NCBI GenBank assembly: GCA_030430455.1
Contig: JAUIJB010000044.1
Span: 1 to 32,895 of the forward strand
DNA length: 32,895 bases
Direction: 5' to 3'
Origin: Verrucomicrobiia bacterium
GTDB lineage: Bacteria; Verrucomicrobiota; Verrucomicrobiia; Verrucomicrobiales; Akkermansiaceae
Below the pieces are notes generated by a model. It did no database searches. It was not told the origin of the DNA and was given only the letters and a program-made list of their open reading frames with translations. Both the position numbers and the translations under genes were made by a program. Positions within the stretch are counted from its first letter, which is position 1. Each line of letters begins with the position of its first letter. Shown here one piece after another: positions 1 to 8,389 of this stretch.

Positions 1-97
1 GACCCGGATTGCATCTGCATCCGCCCAATCAAAACAGCTGCCCCAATAGTACAAGCAAAATATGCTCAGTCGAGCCTGCTGAATCCTTAAAGGCATT

Positions 98-203
98 GGA
101 CTGAAGTCGGCGCTCCGATCGGACCGCAGGCTTGAGCCTGCCCCGAAGCGCCCTTTCGCTCCGCATCCTCACCTCTCAGCCGACTGAAGTCGGCGCTCCG
201 ATC
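98..203. repeat. Two-hairpin intergenic repeat, block 1
   Basis: The stretch holds three short inverted repeats: GACTGAAGTC with flanks (about 99-110), GCAGGCT-tg-AGCCTGC (126-141) and CCGACT-ga-AGTCGG (180-193). The 22-nt string GACTGAAGTCGGCGCTCCGATC occurs twice here, ending at 120 and 203. The 82 nt at 121-202 recur in reverse complement at 5571-5652 with 73 of 82 positions identical by hand count. The right end overlaps the stop codon of the FMN reductase gene (TGA at 204-202, read as TGATCGG). It resembles REP/BIME-type extragenic repeats; no family name is claimed. I see nothing else in 1-97. Confidence 0.8.
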
Positions 204-774
204 AACCGGCAAGGGCCTTTGCCGTGGTCACGGTCTGCTCGACCACGGCCTTCACCTGGTCGAGCTGCTTCGGGTCCTTGAGATTCCCGTCGTCATCGAA
301 GGCATCGAATGCGCCGCTGAGGGCGAACTGCTTCGGCACCACGTGGACACCGATGTTGCCGAGGATCGAGCGCAGGTGGACCAGCCCGCGCAGGCCGCCC
401 AGGCCGCCCGGCGATGCCGCCAGGAGACCGGCCACCTTGCCGCGGTAGGCCGCCAAAGCCGGCTCGTCATCGCTCTCCGTCCGACTGCACCAGTCGATCA
501 GGTTCTTCAGCAGCGGGGTGACCGACGAGTTGTATTCCGGCGAACAGAACACGAGGGCATCGGCCTCCACCAGCTTCTGCTTCACCACCTTCGCCCGCGC
601 CGGCATCCCCTCGGCTTCCTCGAGGTCCTGGTCGAAGAGCGGCATGCGGAGTTCATCTGGCTCGAGCACGACAGCCTCGCTGCCGAGCTCGCGAACGATA
701 CCCGCCGCCACTTCCGCGAGCTTACGGTTCACCGAACCCGTGCGGGCACTTCCGGAAATGAGAATCACCTTCAT
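202..774 (-). CDS. NAD(P)H-dependent FMN reductase-like flavoprotein
   Basis: A 190-residue cytosolic flavodoxin-fold protein of the NADPH-dependent FMN reductase family (ChrR/SsuE/YieF type), which passes electrons from NAD(P)H to FMN and then to quinones or other small acceptors. The N-terminal phosphate-binding loop GSARTGSVNRKLA (residues 8-20) and the flavin-contacting motif SPEYNSSVTPLLKNLIDW (from residue 78) are both intact, and the length is normal for the family. The ATG at 774 has no Shine-Dalgarno motif. The stop codon lies inside an intergenic repeat. The gene stands alone on the minus strand, so the physiological acceptor cannot be inferred from context. Confidence 0.88.
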   Translation of the reverse strand: MKVILISGSARTGSVNRKLAEVAAGIVRELGSEAVVLEPDELRMPLFDQDLEEAEGMPARAKVVKQKLVEADALVFCSPEYNSSVTPLLKNLIDWCSRTESDDEPALAAYRGKVAGLLAASPGGLGGLRGLVHLRSILGNIGVHVVPKQFALSGAFDAFDDDGNLKDPKQLDQVKAVVEQTVTTAKALAG

Positions 775-845
775 GATTCGCTAGAGACTAGCGGGCTCAG
801 AAAAAGATCAAGGGGAAGGTCGCCAATGGGCCCGCCAGCCGGACC

Positions 846-875
846 AAAAAAACGAGGGCTGGAATCCCAGCCCTC
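846..875 (-). terminator. Intrinsic terminator after PEP-CTERM gene 1
   Basis: On the minus strand a 9-bp stem, GAGGGCTGG/CCAGCCCTC (854-862 with 867-875) and a 4-nt loop, is followed by a seven-T run (852-846). It lies 29 bp after the stop codon of the PEP-CTERM gene at 905, so it ends that transcript. Confidence 0.85.
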
Positions 876-904
876 CCGCGATCGAACCGAGTTCGCCGCC
901 CCAC

Positions 905-1543
905 TCAACGTCGACGCCGGAACAGGGCGATCACTCCGAGGCCTCCCAGCATCGCGATACCGGGCTCGGGAACGATGGTCACCCCGAAGGTCAGCCCGGT
1001 CGCCGGCCGGATGGGGTCGGGACCTTCGAAAACCGTCGCATGGGTCACGATGCTGCCGTCCCCGGGAATCACGAACTCCGGATCGGTCAGAAGCCCGGCA
1101 CTCTGGCCATCGAACCAAACGATGCCGTAGGCGTCTCCCGGGCTCGTGGTGCCGACATAATTGAGAGCGACTCCCAAAATCCCACCTGTTCCCCCTGGAG
1201 TCGTCAAATCATCCTCCAGCATGAAACTTGTGTCCTGAGTCAAGTCACCTGCCAGATAGAGTACATCATCGGTTGGATCCCCACGCAAATCGGCGAGTTC
1301 GAATGCTGCGTTCAGGGATGGAGTTACCCCGCCATAGCCGCTCAACCATCCATCGCCGTCACCATCGACGATCACCCCGTAATGGAGATCGTTCGAGGGA
1401 GCCCCTGAAGCATCCGCAAAATTGGAGTTAACCCCGCCGAAAAATGCGGCATTGAAGGCCAAGGTCACCGAACCCTGAGCGGAGTCAGCAAGTCCAATCG
1501 CCAAGGCACTGGCAATGATTCTGTTTTTCAGGGGAATGGGCAT
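905..1543 (-). CDS. PEP-CTERM sorting-domain secreted protein (paralogue 1)
   Basis: A 212-residue exported protein of unknown function. The N-terminus is a signal peptide (MPIPLKNRIIASALAIGLA), the middle is acidic and glycine-rich, and the C-terminus is a PEP-CTERM signal: PEP, a hydrophobic stretch (MLGGLGVIALF) and RRRR. In this family the tail is recognised by an exosortase, which is not in this window. The frame stays open up to 1657, but the terminator of the upstream gene (1613-1648) would then be coding, so I start at the ATG at 1543; the ATG at 1555 is the alternative. It is a tandem paralogue of the next gene, sharing blocks such as YGVIVDGDGDGWL, GDPTDDV, LTQDTS and PIRPATGLTF. 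Biofilm or extracellular-matrix roles are only inference from the sorting signal. Confidence 0.8.
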   Translation of the reverse strand: MPIPLKNRIIASALAIGLADSAQGSVTLAFNAAFFGGVNSNFADASGAPSNDLHYGVIVDGDGDGWLSGYGGVTPSLNAAFELADLRGDPTDDVLYLAGDLTQDTSFMLEDDLTTPGGTGGILGVALNYVGTTSPGDAYGIVWFDGQSAGLLTDPEFVIPGDGSIVTHATVFEGPDPIRPATGLTFGVTIVPEPGIAMLGGLGVIALFRRRR

Positions 1544-1612
1544 CGACCCAGGCATTGATTGGATCAGGTAACGATCACCTTGTCGCTTTCCGGTGCAGGG
1601 CATGGACGTGGA

Positions 1613-1648
1613 GCAAAAGAAAGGAGGGCAGGTTTCCCTGCCCTCCTT
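1613..1648 (-). terminator. Intrinsic terminator after PEP-CTERM gene 2
   Basis: On the minus strand a perfect 12-bp stem AAGGAGGGCAGG/CCTGCCCTCCTT (1621-1632 with 1637-1648) with a 4-nt loop is followed by a T-rich run interrupted by one C (1620-1613). It sits 29 bp after the stop at 1678 and separates the two PEP-CTERM paralogues into different transcripts. Confidence 0.88.
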
Positions 1649-1677
1649 GTGAGTCAAACTTCGTCCTAACCTCTCGC

Positions 1678-2298
1678 TTAGCGGCGGCGGCGAAGCAGGC
1701 CGAGCAGACCAAGACCACCGAGAAGGGCGACCGAGGGCTCGGGAACGAAGGTGAGGCCGGTTGCCGGGCGAACCGGATCAACTCCGACGAAGGGGCTGTC
1801 GTGGTTCACAATGGCACCGTCCGAAGGAACGACAAAGGCCGCGTCGGTGAGAACACCGCCGCTCTGGCCGTCGAGCCAGACAAGGCCGTAGGCATCGCCG
1901 GCTCCGACGTCACCGGTGAAATCAAACACGATTCCCGTGACACCACCCGGACCACCAACAGTCGCGAAGTCACCCTCGATGAGAGCGCTCGTGTCTTGGG
2001 TCAGGTCGCCAGCGAAGTAGAAGACGTCGTCGGTCGGGTCACCAAGCGACGAGGTCAGTGCAGCCATTCCGTTGAGGGAGGGCGAAATCGCACCGTAGTC
2101 GTTGAGCCAGCCGTCACCAGCACCATCAACGATCACGCCGTAGAAGAGACCGTTCGACGGGGTGCCAGCTGCGTTGGCAAGGTTGGAGGCAACGCCACCA
2201 GCAGCAACGGCGTTGAACGAGATGGTCACCGCTCCGTGGGAGAGGCCGAGGAGGCCCACCGAAAAAGCGGTGGCAGCCAAGGTTTTGGTCAGTTTCAT
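1678..2298 (-). CDS. PEP-CTERM sorting-domain secreted protein (paralogue 2)
   Basis: A 206-residue exported protein, paralogous to the gene at 905-1543 over its whole length. It has a signal peptide (MKLTKTLAATAFSVGLLGLS, cleavage likely near HGA), a glycine/aspartate-rich middle with YGVIVDGAGDGWL, GDPTDDVFYFAGDLTQDTS and DGQSGG, and a C-terminal PEP-CTERM signal (VPEPSVALLGGLG, hydrophobic, RRRR). A GTG at 2304 is two codons upstream of the ATG at 2298; the ATG gives the more typical signal peptide. The gene starts 57 bp after the TIGR02597-like gene with no terminator between them, so the two may be co-transcribed; its own terminator follows. The function of the mature domain is not recognised. 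Confidence 0.85.
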   Translation of the reverse strand: MKLTKTLAATAFSVGLLGLSHGAVTISFNAVAAGGVASNLANAAGTPSNGLFYGVIVDGAGDGWLNDYGAISPSLNGMAALTSSLGDPTDDVFYFAGDLTQDTSALIEGDFATVGGPGGVTGIVFDFTGDVGAGDAYGLVWLDGQSGGVLTDAAFVVPSDGAIVNHDSPFVGVDPVRPATGLTFVPEPSVALLGGLGLLGLLRRRR

Positions 2299-2355
2299 GT
2301 GCACTAGGTTCGTGTTGGTGATTGGAGGTTAGTTTGTAGATCCGGGGTGAATGAA

Positions 2356-3372
2356 TCAGAGGCTCGGGATGTAACCCTGCTCGTTCGACCAATCGAGATC
2401 GCCGTCAGGATTGCCCGCCGCACGGCGATAAATGTAACCGTTGCCGCCGCCGATCGGGAAATCGTCAGCCGGGCCAACCGGACCACCAAAGGTGAGCAGC
2501 CAAGCCGATCCCGTGTAGGTCAGGATTTGAGAAGCACCCTTGTTGACACCAGACGTGGTATTGTCGAACACGATCAGGTTGTCACCCGCACCTGCAGGGA
2601 TACCAGCGGCGCCGATTTCTTCCTCGACCGGCGAGAAGTAGCCGACACGGTTGTCAGCCTGGGAAGCACCCGAGTTCTTGCTGATGATCGTACGGTGATT
2701 CCAAGTCGGAACTTCACCGGTGAAGACGAGATCGGCAATGCCGGCGGACGCCGGGGTCCGGACGAGGAATGCCTCACCAGGGTAGACGACGACGTCGTCG
2801 GCAGGACCGATCGGACCGCCAAAGGTCTGAAGCCAGCCGCTCGGAGTCATCGTGTAGATGAACGCCGCGCCGAGGTTGATGCCACCGGCGCCTTCGTCGA
2901 AGAGAATGACGTTGGTTCCGTTGGGAGCGACGCCGATCGGAAGCATGCTGAGCAGGGTCGTCGCCGGCTCGATGCGAACCGTGTCACCATTTGCCACAGC
3001 CGAAAGGTCGCCCACGACGGAAGTCGCGGTCACGGTGTCGGCGGTGTTGTCGGTGATCAGGGCCATGGCGCCTTCCTCGGCGCCGCTGGTGACGACGAGA
3101 AGGTGGGGTTCGGTGGTCCACTCGGTGGTCGGGGTCCAAGCCGGAGCACCCTGCACGGTGACGGTGGTCGCCGTGGCCGAGTCAGCAGCGCCGGTGAAGG
3201 CGGCCGGCTGGGCAAGCGGAAGCGAGAGCGAGGCATCGCTGCTGGCGGGGATGTTGTCGACACCGACGGTGGTGTCACCCTGGGAGACGAACCCGACCGG
3301 GTTCGTGACTGCGGCGGAGGCCGCAGTGGCAGCAGCTGCGAAGAGCAGCGCAAAGGAAGTGATTGTTTTCAT
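2356..3372 (-). CDS. Exported protein resembling the verrucomicrobial TIGR02597 family
   Basis: A 338-residue secreted protein of unknown function. It starts with a clear signal peptide (MKTITSFALLFAAAATAASA) followed by VTNPVGFVSQGD; this opening, and the phrase LLVVTSGAEEGAMALITDN, match what I remember of the TIGR02597 group found in Verrucomicrobiota. The C-terminal half holds two internal repeats: NVILFDEGAGGINLGAAF, then GWLQTFGGPIGPADD; and NLIVFDNTTSGVNKGAS, then AWLLTFGGPVGPADD, each followed by a segment ending in LVR or YRR. The frame is open to 3603, but the upstream part is low-complexity and carries no export signal, so the ATG at 3372 is chosen. It lies upstream of the PEP-CTERM gene in the same direction, suggesting shared expression of cell-surface proteins. 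Confidence 0.8.
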   Translation of the reverse strand: MKTITSFALLFAAAATAASAAVTNPVGFVSQGDTTVGVDNIPASSDASLSLPLAQPAAFTGAADSATATTVTVQGAPAWTPTTEWTTEPHLLVVTSGAEEGAMALITDNTADTVTATSVVGDLSAVANGDTVRIEPATTLLSMLPIGVAPNGTNVILFDEGAGGINLGAAFIYTMTPSGWLQTFGGPIGPADDVVVYPGEAFLVRTPASAGIADLVFTGEVPTWNHRTIISKNSGASQADNRVGYFSPVEEEIGAAGIPAGAGDNLIVFDNTTSGVNKGASQILTYTGSAWLLTFGGPVGPADDFPIGGGNGYIYRRAAGNPDGDLDWSNEQGYIPSL

Positions 3373-3865
3373 GACGTTGGTTGTTTGCGGGTTTTGTTCG
3401 GTATTTGGGTGGGAGTTCAGCGCTTCACCCGCGGAGGAACAACATTCCTGGACGCAAGTGGGCACGGAACGCCCGGGTCTCGAGGGGAAAAAACCACGGT
3501 TTGGAGGGGTGCGGCAAGTGCTTTTTTTGGCAGGAGCTTCCATTTTTTTGGGGTGGTGGGCAGCCGGGAAGGTGTTCGTGTCGGGAGCCAAGCGCGGAGC
3601 CATCTCCTAATTCACACAAAACCAATGGGTTGAGCGAATTTTTAGGATTCGATGGAAAGTTCCTTTGCGCGCTTTTCGGCGGAAAACATGGCAATTTCGT
3701 CGCATCGTGCCTGCGCGTAGATCCCCGCAGGGCATTCTGGCGCCGGTTTTCTGTGGGGAAGGAGGCCACACTGACCGGCGGATTCGGCCGAACCGGGCGG
3801 ATTCCGGCGGCCCGGCTCCCATGCGGCTTGCATTCCCGGCCATCGGCCTCTGGACTCCCTCCCCC
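3373..3865. other. 493-bp divergent intergenic region
   Basis: This gap lies between the minus-strand exported-protein gene and the plus-strand sugar kinase, so it should carry promoters for both. It contains several homopolymer runs (A6 near 3490, T7 near 3522 and T7 near 3544) and is more AT-rich than its surroundings between about 3600 and 3720. I could not assign a convincing -35/-10 pair or operator in either direction. Frames running through it show no recognisable protein. Confidence 0.5.
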
Positions 3866-4834
3866 ATGCCCAAGGAATCCCACCCCATCATCGTCGGCGG
3901 CACGGTTGCCATCGACCACGTCAAGACGCCCGGATCGGAAGCCAGCAACCTGCTCGGCGGCTCGGCGGCCTACGCCGCCCTGGCCGGGAGCTTCTACACC
4001 CAGCCGGTGCACCTGGTCGGGATCGTCGGCCAGGACTTCCCGGAGGAGCACCTCAGGATGCTCGAGGGCCGCGGGGTGACGCTGGACGGGATCGAGCGCT
4101 CGGAGGGCGATTCCTTCACTTGGAGCGGCGAATACCGCGAGAACATGAACGACCGGGTGACCCACCGGGTGGGTTTGAACGTGCTCGAGGACTGGCAGGT
4201 GAAGATCCCGGCGGGCATCGCCGACACGCCGATCGTGGTGCTGGCCAACATGTCGCCCGACAACCAGCTGCAGATGCTCGGCCAGTGCCGCGCGAAGGAG
4301 CGCTTCGTCATCGCCGACACCATGGACCTGTGGATCGAGATCGCCAACGAGCGGCTCCACGAGGTGCTCGGCCAGATCGACCTGTTCGTGATCAACGAGG
4401 GCGAGGCGCGCGACTTCGCCGGCACCTCGAACCTGGTCGAGGCGGGGCGGATCCTGCTCGGCAAGGGGCCGGAGTTCGTCGTCATCAAGCTCGGCGAGTT
4501 TGGCGCGATGCTGTTCTGGGCCAACAACCAGGAGGTCGGCGGGAGCGACTCGGTGCCCTGCCGCGAGACCTTCTTCCGCTGCGCCGCCTTCCCGCTGCGC
4601 GGGATTGCCGACCCGACCGGGGCCGGCGATTCGTTCCTCGGCGGCCTCGCCGGCTACCTCGCCAGCCATGCCGGCGGCGATTACTCCTTCGAGCACATCC
4701 GCCAGGCGGTGGTCCAGGGCTCGGTGGTCGCCTCGTTCACCTGCGAGGCCTTCTCGACCCGCCAGCTCGAAAGCATCAGCCGCGGGGACATCGACGAGCG
4801 CCTCGAGGTGTTTCGCGAGATGACCCGGTGGTAG
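3866..4834 (+). CDS. PfkB-family carbohydrate kinase
   Basis: A 322-residue cytosolic kinase of the ribokinase/PfkB superfamily, transferring the ATP gamma-phosphate to a sugar or nucleoside hydroxyl. The substrate-side di-glycine motif is at NLLGGSAAYAA (residues 28-38) and the catalytic signature DPTGAGDSFLGG at 249-260, with Asp255 as the expected base. The length fits the family. The ATG at 3866 begins MPKESHPIIVGGTVAIDHV, where the first beta strand should begin; an upstream in-frame ATG at 3821 would add a non-conserved leader. No sugar-metabolism gene is adjacent, so the substrate is undetermined. Some members with this length and motif set are adenosine- or ribokinase-like, which is an alternative I cannot separate. 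Confidence 0.85.
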   Translation: MPKESHPIIVGGTVAIDHVKTPGSEASNLLGGSAAYAALAGSFYTQPVHLVGIVGQDFPEEHLRMLEGRGVTLDGIERSEGDSFTWSGEYRENMNDRVTHRVGLNVLEDWQVKIPAGIADTPIVVLANMSPDNQLQMLGQCRAKERFVIADTMDLWIEIANERLHEVLGQIDLFVINEGEARDFAGTSNLVEAGRILLGKGPEFVVIKLGEFGAMLFWANNQEVGGSDSVPCRETFFRCAAFPLRGIADPTGAGDSFLGGLAGYLASHAGGDYSFEHIRQAVVQGSVVASFTCEAFSTRQLESISRGDIDERLEVFREMTRW

Positions 4835-4868
4835 GCGCCTGCGGCGGGGTGAGCCGGTGAGCCAGTGA

Positions 4869-5507
4869 CTAGGGGGTGGTGACGGTCGCCTTCGCCTCGC
4901 GGGTGGCGGCGGCGATGTCGGCCGCTTGAAGCAGGTCGGAGACGATCACGACGCGGCGGGCGCCGGCGGCGGTCACCTCGGCCAGGTTGCCGCGCTTGAT
5001 GCCGCCGATGCAGAAGACCGGGATCCGCGCGCCGACCTCGCGCTCGACCGCGGCGATGTTTTCCAGCCCGATGCCCGGGCGGCCGAGCTTGGTCGGAGTC
5101 GGGAACAGCGGGCCGAAGCCGATGTAGTCGAAGCCTTCCGCAAGGGCGGCGCGGGCCTGCTCCGGCGAGTGGGTCGAGCGGCCGATGATCATCCGCCCGC
5201 CGACGATTTTCCGCGCGGCCTCCAGCGCGCCGTCGTCCTGGCCGAGGTGGAGCCCGTCGGCGCCAAGCTCCGCGGCCAGCTCCGGGAAGTCATTGATCAC
5301 CAGCGGCACGCCGGCGCTGCGGCAGAGCGGCAGGAGCTTGCCGCCGATCTCGCGAATGACGGCCTCGCCCTGCTCCTTCGCGCGCAGCTGGACGATGTCG
5401 GCACCGCCGGCGATCAGCTCGGTGGCCGCCTGCGCCGCCGCGGCCGGCGCGACGTAGCCGAGGTCGACGATGGCGTAGAGCCGGGCGCTGGAAAGTTGCG
5501 GGTGCAT
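4869..5507 (-). CDS. thiE: Thiamine-phosphate synthase
   Basis: A 212-residue TIM-barrel enzyme that joins HMP-pyrophosphate and the thiazole phosphate to make thiamine monophosphate. The family landmarks are in order: QLRAKE near residue 40, the IND strand, GADGLHLGQDD (pyrophosphate/Mg site), GRSTHS, the DYIGFGPLFPT motif followed by TK, FCIGGI and VVIVSDLL near the C-terminus. Length is normal. The ATG at 5507 is directly preceded by a copy of the intergenic repeat (5509-5532), so the leader is made of repeat sequence and has no Shine-Dalgarno motif. I see no TPP riboswitch upstream. No other thiamine gene is in the window. Confidence 0.93.
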   Translation of the reverse strand: MHPQLSSARLYAIVDLGYVAPAAAAQAATELIAGGADIVQLRAKEQGEAVIREIGGKLLPLCRSAGVPLVINDFPELAAELGADGLHLGQDDGALEAARKIVGGRMIIGRSTHSPEQARAALAEGFDYIGFGPLFPTPTKLGRPGIGLENIAAVEREVGARIPVFCIGGIKRGNLAEVTAAGARRVVIVSDLLQAADIAAATREAKATVTTP

Positions 5508-5508
5508 G

Positions 5509-5652
5509 GATCGGAGCGCCGACTTCAGTCGGCAACGCCCGCCGATGCAAGGCGGGCCTCAGCATGTCTCATCGGAGCGCCGACTTCAGTCGGCCAAGAG
5601 GTGTGACGGCGGAGCGAAGGGGCGCTCCGGGGCAGGCTGAAGCCTGCGGTCC
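5509..5652. repeat. Two-hairpin intergenic repeat, block 2
   Basis: This block is inverted relative to the one at 98-203. The 24-nt unit GATCGGAGCGCCGACTTCAGTCGG (too long to be chance) appears at 5509-5532 and, with one change, at 5570-5593; the full 82-nt unit at 5571-5652 includes the second hairpin GCAGGCT-ga-AGCCTGC (5632-5647). 73 of 82 positions match 202-121. It occupies almost the whole space between the accC stop and the thiE start codon. Such units could fold in mRNA and end or protect transcripts; that is inference. Confidence 0.8.
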
Positions 5653-5699
5653 GATTCCGGCCCCACCGCCCGCGGTCTTCCGTCTTCCCCGCAGGCTTC

Positions 5700-7055
<1,356 letters not shown>

Positions 7056-7069
7056 GGATTCGGGGGTTC

Positions 7070-7086
7070 GCCCGCCCGCGGCGGGC
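7070..7086 (-). other. GC-rich stem-loop between accB and accC
   Basis: A perfect 7-bp inverted repeat GCCCGCC-cgc-GGCGGGC lies in the 39-bp accB-accC gap, 14 bp ahead of the accC ATG. It has no T-run and is therefore not an intrinsic terminator. It could influence translation of accC or mRNA decay, but this is inference; in GC-rich DNA such a stem can also be accidental. Confidence 0.45.
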
Positions 7087-7094
7087 GCCGGGGC

Positions 7095-7556
7095 CTACTT
7101 GAGGCGGAACATGGGGTCGCCGAACTGGACCGCGGTGCCGTCGTCGAGCAGCACCTCGCTGATGGTGCCGGAAGTCTCCGCCTTGATCTCGTTCATGACC
7201 TTCATGGCCTCGATGATGCACAGGGTCTGGCCCTCGCTCACCGTGTCGCCGACCTTGACGAACTCCGGCTGGTCCGGCGACGGGCGGCGGTAGAAGGTGC
7301 CGACCATCGGGGAGGTGATCTCGTTGCCGTCGGCGACGGGGGCGGCCTCCGCGGCCGCCGGCGCCTGGGCCGGGGCGGGTGCCGCCGCAGCGGGCGCGGC
7401 ATGGACCGTCGGCATCGCGGCCATCAGCCCGCTGAGTGCCTCCAGATCCGGCCCCTTCTTCATTTTCAGATGAAAGCCGTCCTTCGACATGTCGAAGTCG
7501 GTGAGCCCGTGCTCGTTCATCAGTTCGACAATCTTGCGAATTTCCTTCAGATCCAC
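7095..7556 (-). CDS. accB: Acetyl-CoA carboxylase, biotin carboxyl carrier protein
   Basis: A 153-residue carrier whose biotin shuttles between AccC and the carboxyltransferase. The N-terminal helix region VDLKEIRKIVELMNEHGLTD and FHLKMKKG is followed by an Ala/Pro linker (about 51-75) and the biotinyl domain with IIEAMKVMNEI, where Lys119 is the expected biotinylation site. The frame is open to an ATG at 7616, but the residues before VDLKEI are unlike any AccB, so the GTG at 7556 is preferred. accC follows 39 bp downstream. The gene is divergent from trmB, leaving about 150 bp for both promoters. Confidence 0.92.
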   Translation of the reverse strand: MDLKEIRKIVELMNEHGLTDFDMSKDGFHLKMKKGPDLEALSGLMAAMPTVHAAPAAAAPAPAQAPAAAEAAPVADGNEITSPMVGTFYRRPSPDQPEFVKVGDTVSEGQTLCIIEAMKVMNEIKAETSGTISEVLLDDGTAVQFGDPMFRLK

Positions 7557-7708
7557 GGCACTAGGGAGTGGGGGTGTTCGGGGGGCGAATGGAAGGAACT
7601 TTGGGATTCTGAACAAACAGCGTCAAGCCCCATCGGCCGGAGCGGCCGGGGGCGGTCCCACGGCCGGTTTTGGCTTGCCTCCGCGGGCGCGGCGCGGTGG
7701 GTGGGCGC

Positions 7709-8362
7709 GTGCCGCCGCAACGGTCCCATCCCCAGCCCGCCCTCCAGCCCCGTCCCGCGGAAGCGGGGGAATTCGTGCCCGGCGACTACTTCCGCCGGCT
7801 CGAGCCCGGCGAGATCTTCGCCGACCCCAAGCCGCTCGAGGTCGACCTCGGCTGCGGTGACGGATCGTTCCTGATCGACCTCGCGGCGGCCCACCCGGAG
7901 AGGCATTTCCTCGGTGTCGAGCGCCTGCTCGGCCGGGTCCGCAAGGTCTGCCGCCTCGCCACCCGGCGCGGCCTCGCCAACCTCCGCGTGCTGCGCCTGG
8001 AGAGCCGCTACACCGTCGAGTGGCTGCTGCCGCCGGCCTCGGTCTCGCGGCTCCACCTGTTGTGCCCGGACCCCTGGCCCAAGGCCCGCCACCACCGTCG
8101 GAGGCTGGTCCAGCAGGAGTTTCTCGCGGCCGTCTGGGAGGTCCTCGAACCCGGCGGTGAGTTCCTCTTCAAGACCGACCACGAGGAATATCACGAGTGG
8201 GTCATCGAGGAGGTCGCGCGCTACAACTGCGGCGGCGGCTTCGAGACCCTCGAGTGGCCCGAGGATGCCTTCTACTACCCCAAGACCGACTTCCAGCGGC
8301 TGTGGGAAGGCGAGGGCAAGAAGCTCCAGTCGCTGCGGCTGAGGAAGCCACCGGAGGGGTGA
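7709..8362 (+). CDS. trmB: tRNA (guanine-46-N7)-methyltransferase
   Basis: A SAM-dependent class I methyltransferase of about 217 residues that makes m7G46 in the variable loop of tRNAs. The SAM loop EVDLGCGDGSFL, the acidic GVER, the TrmB signature PDPWPKARHHRRRLVQQEF and FKTDHEEY are all present. The start is uncertain: there is no ATG, a TTG at 7670 gives 230 residues, and the GTG at 7709 (preceded by GGTGGG) or the GTG at 7775 give shorter N-termini; 7709 places the conserved DYF segment at a typical distance. It is divergent from accB and convergent with comEC, with a palindromic repeat element between the two stop codons. Confidence 0.9.
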   Translation: MPPQRSHPQPALQPRPAEAGEFVPGDYFRRLEPGEIFADPKPLEVDLGCGDGSFLIDLAAAHPERHFLGVERLLGRVRKVCRLATRRGLANLRVLRLESRYTVEWLLPPASVSRLHLLCPDPWPKARHHRRRLVQQEFLAAVWEVLEPGGEFLFKTDHEEYHEWVIEEVARYNCGGGFETLEWPEDAFYYPKTDFQRLWEGEGKKLQSLRLRKPPEG

Positions 8363-8389
8363 GGGTCGGGAAAGGGACGGGCTGCGGCC

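Noticed and set aside
1544..1657. N-terminal extension of PEP-CTERM gene 1
   Set aside because: It would be coded by the terminator hairpin of the upstream gene.
3373..3603. N-terminal extension of the TIGR02597-like gene or a separate small gene
   Set aside because: The extension would place about 77 residues ahead of a clear signal peptide and has no conserved sequence.
5508..5570. TPP riboswitch ahead of thiE
   Set aside because: None of the conserved TPP aptamer strings (CUGAGA, ACCUGA) is visible; the region is repeat sequence.
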